A stretch of 64,000 nt of DNA. Source: Streptomyces sp. NBC_00154 (GTDB lineage: Bacteria; Actinomycetota; Actinomycetes; Streptomycetales; Streptomycetaceae). This document shows, piece after piece, positions 7,468 through 15,594 of the stretch; the stretch's first letter is position 1, and each line of letters starts with the position of its first letter. The stretch spans positions 6,206,501 through 6,270,500 of the forward strand of contig NZ_JAPEMI010000001.1 in the NCBI RefSeq assembly GCF_026342835.1, given 5' to 3'. A program made the position numbers and the translations under genes. The notes under the pieces were generated by a model. It had not been told where the DNA came from, did no database searches, and saw only the letters and a program-made list of their open reading frames with translations.

Positions 7468-9726
7468 ATGAAGTTCACCGACGGCTTCTGGCAGATGCGA
7501 GACGGTGTGCACGCCTCGTACGCCACCGAAATCCGCGACCTCCAGCTCGGCGCCGACCGCCTCACCGCCTACGCCGCCGTCAAGCGCGTCGAACGGCGCG
7601 GTGACACGCTCAACGCGCCGCTGATCACAGTGGAGGCGTACACGCCCGCCGAAGGCGTCATCGGTGTGCGCGTCACCCACCTCGCGGGCAAGCGGCACCC
7701 CGGGCCCGATTTCGCACTGCCGGGCGCGACCGAGACGCCGGCCGCCACCACCACCCGTACGGATGGGCGGGCCGCCGAACTGACCAGCGGCCCCCTCACC
7801 CTGCGGCTGCCCACTGAAGGCACCTTCGGCCTGGAATTCCTGGATGCGGACGGCCACCTGCTGACCTCCGCCGGACACAAGGGCACCGCCTTCGCCACCG
7901 TCCAGGACGGCGGCCACCACATGTTCGCCCAGCTCGCCCTCGGAGTCGGCGAAACCATCCACGGCCTGGGCGAGCGCTTCACTCCATACGTCAAGAACGG
8001 CCAGGTCGTCGACATGTGGCAGGCGGACGGAGGGACCAGCAGTGAGCAGGCGTACAAGAACATCCCGTTCTATCTCTCCTCGCGCGGCTACGGCGTCTTC
8101 GTCAACCACCCCGGCAAGGTCTCCTTCGAGGTCGGCTCCGAGGCCGTGGGCCAGGTGCAGTTCAGCGTCGAGGACCAGACGCTGGAGTACTTCGTCGTCG
8201 CAGGCCCCAGCCCCAAGGACGTCCTCACCCGCTACACCGCACTCACCGGCCGTCCGGCCCTGCCCCCGGCCTGGTCGTTCGGCCTCTGGCTGACCACCTC
8301 GTTCACCACCTCCTACGACGAGGCGACCGTCACCTCCTTCGTGGACGGCATGGCCGAGCGCGGCATCCCGCTGTCGGTGTTCCACTTCGACTGCTTCTGG
8401 ATGCGCGAGTACCAGTGGTGCGACTTCGAATGGGACCCGGAGACCTTCCCCGACCCGGTCGGCATGCTCGCCCGGCTCAAGGAGAAGGGGCTGAAGATCT
8501 GCGTGTGGATCAACCCCTACATCGCGCAGAAGAGCCCCTTGTACGCGGAGGGCGCGGCGAAGGGCTACTTCGTGCACACGCCCGGGGGAGACATCTGGCA
8601 GTGGGACCGCTGGCAGGCCGGCATGGCGCTGGTGGACTTCACCAACCCCGAGGCGACCGCCTGGTTCCAGAGCAAGCTGAAGGTCCTCCTCGACCAGGGT
8701 GTCGACGGCTTCAAGACCGACTTCGGCGAGCGCATCCCCACCGACGTCGTCTGGCACGACAACTCCGACCCGGAGCGGATGCACAACTACTACACGCACC
8801 TCTACAACAAGGCCGTCTTCGAACTCCTGGAGAAGGAACGCGGCCAGGGCGACGCGGTGCTCTTCGCCCGCTCGGCCACCGCCGGCGGCCAGCAGTTCCC
8901 CGTCCACTGGGGTGGCGACTGCTGGTCCTCCTTCGGCGCGATGGCCGAGTCCCTGCGCGGCGGACTCTCACTGTCCCTGTCCGGCTTCGGCTTCTGGAGC
9001 CACGACATCGGAGGCTTCGAGGGCACCCCCGACCCGGCCGTCTTCAAGCGCTGGCTCGCCTTCGGCCTGCTCTCGTCGCACAGCCGACTGCACGGTTCCT
9101 CGTCCTACCGGGTGCCGTGGGAGTTCGGCGACGAGGCGGTCGAGGTCGCCAAGCAGTTCACCGAGCTGAAGCACCGCCTCATGCCGTACCTGTACGGTGC
9201 AGCCGTCGAGGCCCATCGCACCGGTGTCCCGACGATGCGCCCCATGCTCCTGGAATTCCCCGACGACCCGGCGACCCGCACTGTGGACCGCCAGTATCTG
9301 CTGGGCCCGGACCTCCTGGTGGCCCCGGTCTTCAGCGAGGGCGGCCAGGTCGAGTACTACGTCCCGGAAGGCACCTGGACCCACCTGCTCTCCGGTGAGA
9401 CCGTCACCGGCCCGGCCTGGCGCCACGAGATCCACGGCTTCGACAGCCTCCCGCTGCTGGTCCGCCCGGGCGCGGTCCTGGCCCTGGGCGCGGACACTTC
9501 CCGGCCCGACGGCGACTGGCTGAACAACCTGGAGCTGCGGGTCCACGTCCCCGAGGGGATCGGCGACTTCACCCGCACGGTGACGGTCCCCGATCTCACG
9601 GGTGCGCCCGCCGCGACGTACGAGGTGGTCCGCGAGGGCAACACGGTCCGTGTCACGGCGGACACGGACCGACCGTACGAGGTGACGGTCGTGGGCGAGA
9701 GCGGCCTGAAGGTGGTGAAGGCCTGA
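7468..9726 (+). CDS. GH31 alpha-xylosidase (YicI-like)
   Basis: This 752-residue intracellular enzyme removes alpha-1,6-linked xylose from xyloglucan oligosaccharides such as isoprimeverose. The start (WQMRDGVHASYA) resembles E. coli YicI, the catalytic nucleophile lies in KTDFGE (Asp418; Asp416 in YicI) and the acid/base in HWGGDCW (Asp484; Asp482 in YicI). Family features SHDIGGF and SHSRLHGSSSYR are also present. There is no signal peptide. An AAGGAAG site precedes the ATG. Together with the beta-glucosidase and XylA it would finish off imported xyloglucan fragments. It is probably transcribed from the xyl promoter through the xylB remnant. Confidence 0.94.
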   Translation: MKFTDGFWQMRDGVHASYATEIRDLQLGADRLTAYAAVKRVERRGDTLNAPLITVEAYTPAEGVIGVRVTHLAGKRHPGPDFALPGATETPAATTTRTDGRAAELTSGPLTLRLPTEGTFGLEFLDADGHLLTSAGHKGTAFATVQDGGHHMFAQLALGVGETIHGLGERFTPYVKNGQVVDMWQADGGTSSEQAYKNIPFYLSSRGYGVFVNHPGKVSFEVGSEAVGQVQFSVEDQTLEYFVVAGPSPKDVLTRYTALTGRPALPPAWSFGLWLTTSFTTSYDEATVTSFVDGMAERGIPLSVFHFDCFWMREYQWCDFEWDPETFPDPVGMLARLKEKGLKICVWINPYIAQKSPLYAEGAAKGYFVHTPGGDIWQWDRWQAGMALVDFTNPEATAWFQSKLKVLLDQGVDGFKTDFGERIPTDVVWHDNSDPERMHNYYTHLYNKAVFELLEKERGQGDAVLFARSATAGGQQFPVHWGGDCWSSFGAMAESLRGGLSLSLSGFGFWSHDIGGFEGTPDPAVFKRWLAFGLLSSHSRLHGSSSYRVPWEFGDEAVEVAKQFTELKHRLMPYLYGAAVEAHRTGVPTMRPMLLEFPDDPATRTVDRQYLLGPDLLVAPVFSEGGQVEYYVPEGTWTHLLSGETVTGPAWRHEIHGFDSLPLLVRPGAVLALGADTSRPDGDWLNNLELRVHVPEGIGDFTRTVTVPDLTGAPAATYEVVREGNTVRVTADTDRPYEVTVVGESGLKVVKA

Positions 9727-9755
9727 CGCCGCCGTCCGACGGTTTGGTCCGGCCC

Positions 9756-10316
9756 TCAACCGTGCGGGGAGCCGGATCGAACCCGGCGCACCTCCCTCAC
9801 GGCGGAACGGATCCCGTCGAATGTGGCGACCGGATGCCGTGAGCCGACCGCGGGCAGGACGGCACCGAGGCAGACCGGCTTGAACCGCTGATCGCCGAGC
9901 GGAACCCCGACGAAGACGGGTGCCCCGACGCACCCCACGGGAACCGTGCCGTTCCACCACACCCGCCCGTCGTCCGCGCCCCGTACGACGTTCCCGACGA
10001 CGGCGGCCTGTGGCCGGTCGGTCCGGTCAGGCCCGACGTCGTGCCCCAGGACCTACGCGGGCACCGGCGAGGTCCCGACGGCGGCGACGTCCTCCGCTCT
10101 CGCTGCCGGCCCGTCGGTGATCTCGTCGGTCGCCCACTCCCACCGCTTGCGGCGGGCGAGCGCGTGCAGCCCGCCGGTGGGCATCACCGCGACACCGGAG
10201 TCACCGAGAGGGGTCCACTCCTGCTCGAACTTGATCATCGCGATGGCGTGGGCGCTCATGGCCGACTCGGACAGCTCGGGCCGCAGCCGCACCTCGGCGA
10301 TGTCGTACTGCGTCAT
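9756..10316 (-). pseudogene. Conserved-looking ORF interrupted by one in-frame TAG
   Basis: From the ATG at 10316 (after GGGGCG) a frame of 187 codons runs to a TGA at 9756 and is broken only by a TAG at 10055-10053. Codon use is high-GC3 on both sides, and the downstream half (VGCVGAPVFVGVPLGD and FDGIRSAVREVRRVRSG) reads like ordinary protein, so I infer one gene with a nonsense mutation (CAG or TGG to TAG). The N-terminal half contains FEQEWTPLGDSGVAVMPTGG. I do not recognise the family. Two separate genes are a less likely alternative, since the second half lacks a good start and ribosome site. Confidence 0.45.
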
Positions 10317-10560
10317 CGCCCCGGCGGTCGCCAGGTGGGGTGCGTCGGTCCGCGGTTCCTTGGTGCCGGGATGACGTGCGTAGCGTGAGAGGCGCCTCAC
10401 GCCTCCACTGATCTGCCGACGGGTACGGTGACCGGCGGCGAAGTGGTAGGCGGCGGTTGCCCGTCGACTTCACGTCGGAGGACATCAGCGTGCCGGTGCC
10501 CGCCTCCGTACCGTCCTCATCCGGCCCAACACCGCCTGAAACCACCTGAAGGCAGAGAAG

Positions 10561-10998
10561 ATGACCACGCAGACAGACCGTGTCGACGACGAACTGATCC
10601 GGGCTGCGGCTCACATCGCCAGCACGCGCTGCCGGGGCGACAACCACACGATGGCGGCTGCGGCCCGCGCCCGAGACGGCCGGATCGTCACCGCAGTGAA
10701 CGTCTACCACTTCACCGGAGGCCCCTGCGCGGAGCTGGTCCTCATCGGCACGGCTGCCACCCAGGGCGTCTACGACCTGGAAACCATCGTCGCCGTGGGC
10801 GACCGCGACCGAGGCGTCGTGCCCCCGTGCGGCCGCTGCCGCCAGGTCCTCGTCGACTACTTCCCAGCCCTCAAGGTCATCGTCGGCACAAGCAACAGCC
10901 ACAGAACCATCTCCATCACCGACCTGCTTCCCGAAAGCTACATCTGGGCGGACCACCAGCTCGACACCGAGGAAAGCGCACCCCTAAGCACGAACTGA
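10561..10998 (+). CDS. Blasticidin-S deaminase-like cytidine deaminase
   Basis: The 145-residue protein is a zinc-dependent nucleoside deaminase. The motif VNVYHFTGGPCAELV (Cys56, Glu58) and PPCGRCRQVL (Cys90, Cys93) supply the three zinc ligands and proton shuttle. The wording around both motifs, and the C-terminal LLPESYIW, match fungal blasticidin-S deaminase (BSD) much more closely than ordinary CDD, which lacks the YHFTGG stretch. I infer deamination of the cytosine ring of blasticidin S or a related peptidyl nucleoside, giving self-protection or detoxification; a housekeeping cytidine deaminase is the alternative. It stands alone, with an upstream purine-rich site, and is followed 51 bp later by a MazG-like gene. 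Confidence 0.85.
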   Translation: MTTQTDRVDDELIRAAAHIASTRCRGDNHTMAAAARARDGRIVTAVNVYHFTGGPCAELVLIGTAATQGVYDLETIVAVGDRDRGVVPPCGRCRQVLVDYFPALKVIVGTSNSHRTISITDLLPESYIWADHQLDTEESAPLSTN

Positions 10999-11049
10999 CA
11001 CCCAGGCGGTGACAGGGCAGATATGTACGGACGATCCGAGGGGAACCCG

Positions 11050-11397
11050 ATGCAGGACGAAGCATGGAACCGTGTGGAGCGGCTGCGGACCTGGCTGGAC
11101 GAGAACGCCGTTCAGGCGTCGGACAGTGATGTGCGGCTGCTGCGCGTACTCAAGATCGGCGAGGAGTTCGGTGAGGTCGCCGAGGCGTTGCACGGCGCGA
11201 TGGGTGCCAACCCTCGTAAGGGGGCGTCCCATACGTGGGACGACGTCAACAAGGAGCTGTGCGACGTCATCGTGACGGGCATGGTCGCGCTCGCGTCGTG
11301 CACGCCGGACGCGCGCAAGCTCCTGGACGAGCGGCTGCAACACCTGGTGGACCGTGTGCTGCCGCCGAGTGGTGGGACCGGGGCCGACGTGGCGTGA
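11050..11397 (+). CDS. MazG-like nucleotide pyrophosphohydrolase
   Basis: This 115-residue all-alpha protein carries the MazG/MazG-like metal-binding pattern: EExxE at residues 38-42 (GEEFGEVAEA) and ExxD at 69-72 (KELCDV). Such enzymes hydrolyse nucleoside triphosphates to monophosphates, often removing unusual or damaged nucleotides. The ATG at 11050 is preferred over an upstream start because GAGGGG lies at the right distance. It follows the BSD-like deaminase closely, so both may handle modified nucleotides or nucleoside antibiotics, which is inference from proximity. The exact NTP specificity cannot be told. Confidence 0.8.
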   Translation: MQDEAWNRVERLRTWLDENAVQASDSDVRLLRVLKIGEEFGEVAEALHGAMGANPRKGASHTWDDVNKELCDVIVTGMVALASCTPDARKLLDERLQHLVDRVLPPSGGTGADVA

Positions 11398-11449
11398 GAG
11401 GACAAGGCTCACCCCGCTGACTGATCACCGGGTCCGTATCCGGAGCATC

Positions 11450-11487
11450 GACCTGGGGAGGCCCTGGGGCCACGGCCTCTCCAGGTC
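11450..11487. terminator. Hairpin terminator between convergent genes
   Basis: Bases 11450-11463 and 11474-11487 form a 14-bp stem with one G-U pair and a 10-nt loop, between the rightward MazG-like gene and the leftward esterase gene. It is symmetric enough to act on both transcripts. Confidence 0.6.
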
Positions 11488-11635
11488 GTGACTGAACGCC
11501 CTGGATCCGGCGCAATCCGTCAGCTGCTGACAGTCCGGCCCGATCCACCTCCGGGGGAGCGGGGACTGGTCGGTGACGCGCGGGCGATGAGGGCCCGGCG
11601 CGTCTCCGAGCCCTCTTCACGCACCTCTGCCGGCG

Positions 11636-12604
11636 TCAGGCGGCGACGCTCGTGCGCAGGGCGTCGATGGCGAGATGGCGCGCGACGTTGGTGGCGTTGC
11701 AGTCGCGGAGACTGTCGAGCATGAGGAAGTCGTGCACCATGCCCTCGACGCGCACTGCGGTGACGTCCACGCCTGCTTCTCGCAGTTTCGCGGCGTAGGC
11801 CTCACCCTCGTCGCGCAAGGGGTCCGCCTCGTCGGTGATGACCAGGGTGGGCGGCAGGCCCTTCAACTGATCCAGGCTTGCCTGCAGGGGTGCGGCGTAG
11901 GGCTCCTTTCGCTGGTTGGAGTCCGCGTACTGGTCCCAGAACCACATCATGCCGTCGCGTGTGAGGTAGTAGCCGTCGGCGAACTGCAGATAGGACGCCG
12001 TGTTGAAGTCGGCGTCCGTGACCGGATACAGAAGCACCTGGCCCTTGACGTCGATCTCTCCGCGGTCCTTGGCCATGAGGGCGAAGACGGCGGCCATGTC
12101 ACCGCCGACCGAGTCGCCGCTCACAGTCAGGCGTGAGGCGTCCAGGCCATGCTCGGCGCCGTGCTGGACGATCCAGGAGCCCACCGCGTAGTTCTGCTCG
12201 ATCTGGGTCGGGTACTTCGATTCCGGTGCCCGGTCATAGACCGGGAACACGCAGGCCATATCTGCGCCTGTCGCCAGTTCACGGACCAGGCGGTCGTGCG
12301 TGTTCTCGTCTCCGAGCACCCAGCCTGCGCCGTGGATGTAGAGCATGACAGGCAGCGGTTCGGTCGCCCCGGCCGGTTTGATTATGCGAGTACGCACCTG
12401 TCCGTACCGGCCGGCGTCGATGGTCACCCATTCTTCGTCGATGTTGGGCTTCTCGACCCCTTCTCCGGTCTGGAGGCCGGCAAGGATGTCACGTCCCTGC
12501 TCGGGCGGGACCTCGTAGATGCGCGGGTGGGGGCTGGTCGCGTCGGCCAGTTCTTGGGCAGCCGACTCGAGACGGGGAGGGGGAGGATCAGGCAGGTCAA
12601 CCAT
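11636..12604 (-). CDS. Alpha/beta hydrolase, HSL-family esterase
   Basis: The 322-residue cytoplasmic enzyme has the hormone-sensitive-lipase family layout: oxyanion motif HGAGW (about 91-95), nucleophile Ser165 in GDSVGG, the acid in DEADPLRDEG and the catalytic His in GMVHDF near the C-terminus. HSL usually has HGGG; the Gly-to-Ala change is mild. It should hydrolyse small esters, but the natural substrate is unknown. The ATG at 12604 is chosen because GGAGG stands 7-8 bases upstream, whereas the frame extends further without a ribosome site. It stands alone. Confidence 0.88.
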   Translation of the reverse strand: MVDLPDPPPPRLESAAQELADATSPHPRIYEVPPEQGRDILAGLQTGEGVEKPNIDEEWVTIDAGRYGQVRTRIIKPAGATEPLPVMLYIHGAGWVLGDENTHDRLVRELATGADMACVFPVYDRAPESKYPTQIEQNYAVGSWIVQHGAEHGLDASRLTVSGDSVGGDMAAVFALMAKDRGEIDVKGQVLLYPVTDADFNTASYLQFADGYYLTRDGMMWFWDQYADSNQRKEPYAAPLQASLDQLKGLPPTLVITDEADPLRDEGEAYAAKLREAGVDVTAVRVEGMVHDFLMLDSLRDCNATNVARHLAIDALRTSVAA

Positions 12605-13088
12605 GGAAGTGCCTCCAGGTCGGACTCGCAGAAACGAATCCATTCGCTCGTTGCCTACTCATCCGTGTTCTCACGGAAGGGCCCGGTGTGCAACGGGATC
12701 TCCTGGCGAACACATAAGGACAGCAATCGCCACGGCCAGTAGTTGATTCGGCGGCATCACCGTTGGGAGCCCCGGGTTGGCGGATGTACCGCCGGACCGG
12801 GGCCGTGCTGCTGGACCGGGCGAGGTGAGCCGAACCCGCGCAGTCAGATCGGAGGATCGCCTGTGTGGACGGCTCCTGGCTTGATGATCGGGGCGCGTAC
12901 AGGCCGTCACCGGGCCGGGCGCAGCGGTGGTCGGTACCGCACGTCGGTGGGCGTGGTGCGTGGACGCGGTGGTCGGGTCGGCGGGTCGGGACGGCCGTCG
13001 GCGCTGCCTCATGTGAGGATCGCCGCACGTCGAACCGGCGACGCGCGGGGTGCGGGATTCACCGACGTCAAGAAAGAAAGACATCCGC
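12605..13088. other. 484-bp intergenic region, no gene seen
   Basis: This divergent gap between the esterase and the glyoxalase-fold gene should hold both promoters. Frames here have irregular codon use and no recognisable domain. I see no strong inverted repeat. Confidence 0.5.
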
Positions 13089-13562
13089 ATGGATCTGAAA
13101 CTCGAAGTCATCGTGCTGCCCGTCTCCGACGTCGATCGGGCCAAGAGTTTTTACCAGGCGGCGGGCTTCCGGCTGGACATCGACCTCGTCGCCGGTGAGG
13201 ACTACCGGGTGGTGCAGTTCACGCCGCCCGGCTCCGAGTGTTCGATCATCCTGGGCAAGGGAGTCACTTCCGCCGCGCCCGGCTCGTTCCAGGGCCTGTA
13301 CCTCATCGTCTTCGACATCGAGGAGGCCCGCGCGGAGCTCATCGGCCGCGGCGTCGAAGTGGGCGAGGTGTTCCATGATGCCGGAGGGATTTTCCACCAC
13401 GGTCACGATGCCGGAGAGGTCACCTACGGAGCCGGGGACGAGGGACGGGTGGGCGGCCCGCACCCCGCTCGTGCCGACTACGGCTCCTACGCCACCTTCC
13501 GCGACCCGGATGGCAACGGCTGGGTGCTCCAGGAGGTGAAGAAGCGGGGCCCTGGCCGCTGA
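13089..13562 (+). CDS. Glyoxalase/bleomycin-resistance (VOC) family protein
   Basis: The 157-residue protein has the paired beta-alpha-beta-beta-beta layout of the vicinal-oxygen-chelate fold: a start VSDVDRAKSFY, mid segment VQFTPPGSECSIILGKG, and the terminal signature FRDPDGNGWVLQE. Members are metal-dependent lyases, isomerases or dioxygenases, or antibiotic-binding proteins. A glycine/histidine-rich insertion at about 95-125 (FHHGHDAGEVTYGAG) is typical of one Streptomyces subgroup. The role is unknown. The ATG at 13089 follows an AAGAAAGAAAG stretch. Confidence 0.85.
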   Translation: MDLKLEVIVLPVSDVDRAKSFYQAAGFRLDIDLVAGEDYRVVQFTPPGSECSIILGKGVTSAAPGSFQGLYLIVFDIEEARAELIGRGVEVGEVFHDAGGIFHHGHDAGEVTYGAGDEGRVGGPHPARADYGSYATFRDPDGNGWVLQEVKKRGPGR

Positions 13563-13680
13563 CACCACGTCAGGCACGCAGGGGGCGACGGGCATGGAGT
13601 GCAGGCGCTGGGTTGACAGGCAGGCGATCAGCGGCCTGAAGCGCGACCACAGGACCAGAGACTGATACCCGGAGGCACGG

Positions 13681-13746
13681 ATGACGGACAGCAGACCGAA
13701 CTACGGCTGTGACGTGACGGTCCTCGGCGGCGGTGGTTCGTCATGA
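13681..13746 (+). pseudogene. N-terminal stub of a FAD-dependent oxidoreductase
   Basis: A strong CCGGAGG site and ATG open a 21-residue frame ending in CDVTVLGGGGSS. This is the start of a Rossmann FAD-binding fold (usually xVxGGGPAGL), cut off after the glycines. Its TGA overlaps the ATG of the next SDR gene (ATGA). I infer that a deletion removed the oxidoreductase and left its translation start driving the SDR, so the stub may now work as a leader peptide for translational coupling. Confidence 0.55.
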
Positions 13747-14504
13747 CTGCCGCACCCAGTGATCCCGGCACCGGACACCGGCCCGACCTCGCCGACCGGA
13801 CCGTCGTGGTGATCGGCGCCAGCGCAGGTATCGGACTGGAAACCGCCCGTCAGGTACGCGCGCACGGCGGCCAGGTCGTCCTGGTCGGCCGCAACCCCGA
13901 ACGGCTGCAGCAGGCTGCGCTCGAGCTCCATCCTGTTGGCACAGCAGCCTTCGACGCCACCGACACCGACCGTCTCAAGCAGTTCTTCCAGGATCTGCCC
14001 GGCCCGGTCGACCATGTGATGGTCACAGCCGGCAGCCCCTCCTACATGCCCTTGGAGGGCATGGACCTCACTGCCGCCCGCCGCGCCTTCGACGAGCGCC
14101 TCGCCATGACACTCGCGGTCGCCCTCTACAGCCGTGACAAGGTCCGAGCCGGAGGTACGCTGCTGTTCGTCGGCGGCACCGGTGGTCGGCGGCCCGGGGT
14201 CGGCATGGCCGTCATGTCCGCTGCCACCGCGGCTCTGCCCGCCCTCACCGCGAACCTGGCGCTCGAGCTGGCGCCGATCCGGGTCAATCTCATCGCTGCC
14301 GGATTCGTCGACACGCCCCTGTCGGCCTCGCTCCTGGGCGATCAGCTCGAAGCCCGGCGCGAGGAGCTGCGCGCCACGCTTCCCATCCGACGGGTCGTGG
14401 TCCCGGCTGACGTGGCCGCTCTGGCCGTACACATCATGTGCAACGACGCACTCACCGGCGGAACGTACGACGTCGACGGCGGCCAGCAGCTCGTCTCCCA
14501 CTGA
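13743..14504 (+). CDS. SDR-fold protein lacking the Tyr/Lys catalytic pair
   Basis: This 253-residue protein begins with the cofactor-binding sequence VVIGASAGIGLETA of classical short-chain dehydrogenases and ends with a normal AVHIMCNDALTGGTYDVDGGQQL tail. Where YxxxK is expected it reads MSAATAALPAL, so both the catalytic Tyr and Lys are replaced, and the NNAG motif is VTAGSP. Dinucleotide may still bind, but standard dehydrogenase chemistry looks impossible. It could be a divergent enzyme with another mechanism or a regulatory protein. The ATG overlaps the stop of the upstream FAD stub. Confidence 0.85.
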   Translation: MTAAPSDPGTGHRPDLADRTVVVIGASAGIGLETARQVRAHGGQVVLVGRNPERLQQAALELHPVGTAAFDATDTDRLKQFFQDLPGPVDHVMVTAGSPSYMPLEGMDLTAARRAFDERLAMTLAVALYSRDKVRAGGTLLFVGGTGGRRPGVGMAVMSAATAALPALTANLALELAPIRVNLIAAGFVDTPLSASLLGDQLEARREELRATLPIRRVVVPADVAALAVHIMCNDALTGGTYDVDGGQQLVSH

Positions 14505-14560
14505 CTGCAAGGGAGGAGCATCTCCGGGACGGCAGGCGAAATGACCCGTGGACGTGGTGC

Positions 14561-15280
14561 TCAGATCAGTGCCGGGCGGCCGGCGAGTTGCGGATACAGC
14601 GCCTCCGGGCCCAAGGGCAGCACTGCCCGGACCTGCTTGCTGACGTCGTCGGCGAGCACCTCGTACACGCCGGCCTCGACACCGTCGAGGGTCGCGCGGG
14701 CCACCATGACGGGATCGGCCTTCGGACCGGTCAGATGCGCGACCATGTCCGTCGCCATGTAGCTGACGTGCAGGGCGGTGACCTGCGTGCCCTGCTCCGC
14801 AAGAGCCACTCGCAAGGCGTTGGTCACCGACCATTCGGCGGCCTTGGCCGCGGCATATCCGGCGCTGGCCGGGATCGATATCCAGGACAGCACGGACAGA
14901 ACATTGACCAGCGCGCCGCCGCCGTTGCGTCCGAGAACGGGGGCGAAGGCCCTACTCATGGCGAGGGTGCCGACAACGTGCGTCTCGAATTCCTTCCGGA
15001 ACGCGTCCAGGTCGGACTCGAGCACGTCCGCCCGGGTCGTCGAACCCGCATTGTTGACGAGGAGTGTCACGTCCTGGGCCTGCTCGGCTGCCGCGCGCAC
15101 GGATTCGTGGTCGGTGATGTCGACTGCGACCGGGATGGCCCCGGGCACGGTGACCTTTCCGAGGTCGCGGGATCCCGCGTAGACCTTGGCCGCTCCGGCA
15201 TCGAAGAGCGCTCGCACGAATTGCTCACCGAGTCCGCGGTTTGCTCCGGTGACGAAAGCGACAGACCCTTGAACCTTCAT
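14561..15280 (-). CDS. Short-chain dehydrogenase/reductase
   Basis: The 239-residue cytoplasmic oxidoreductase has a complete classical SDR set: VTGANRGLG (residues 10-18), Asp after strand 3 (VAVDITD), NNAG, Ser in NVLSVLSW, and YAAAK as the catalytic Tyr/Lys pair. It ends shortly after the substrate loop, like the small SDRs of Actinobacteria. The substrate is unknown. The ATG is set by a GGAGG site 8 bases upstream. It converges with the neighbouring SDR-like gene at 13743-14504. Confidence 0.9.
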   Translation of the reverse strand: MKVQGSVAFVTGANRGLGEQFVRALFDAGAAKVYAGSRDLGKVTVPGAIPVAVDITDHESVRAAAEQAQDVTLLVNNAGSTTRADVLESDLDAFRKEFETHVVGTLAMSRAFAPVLGRNGGGALVNVLSVLSWISIPASAGYAAAKAAEWSVTNALRVALAEQGTQVTALHVSYMATDMVAHLTGPKADPVMVARATLDGVEAGVYEVLADDVSKQVRAVLPLGPEALYPQLAGRPALI

Positions 15281-15594
15281 GGGAGCACCTCCCCGGCGAT
15301 GGGCTGCAGGGCCGAAGACCGGCCGTGGGGACGGCGCGGCGCCACCCGCTCCGAACGTATATCGCCCGGGTGTCCGTCACCACCCGAACCGCGGGCGGCC
15401 CGTGCGGCGGGTTTGACGCGACGGGCGCGCCTGACGCCTCGGCGGGGCCGGTCGGCCGACCGGCCAGGTGTGGACGGGCGCGTCGGAATGCAGGTGCTCG
15501 ATGTGTCGGCGGGGCATCAGGCGCAGTCCTTCACGGCCGCGTGCGGGAGCCGGGGTGGGTGTGGTGTCGGTCCCGCCCACGCAAGTTGCCCCGC
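15281..15594. other. 314-bp gap with a 20-bp perfect palindrome
   Basis: No gene is recognised between the SDR start and the stop of the broken FAD monooxygenase. Bases 15446-15465 are a perfect 20-bp palindrome with a GGCC centre. As a pure G/C palindrome it may be a regulatory site, a cruciform or chance in such GC-rich DNA. Confidence 0.5.
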
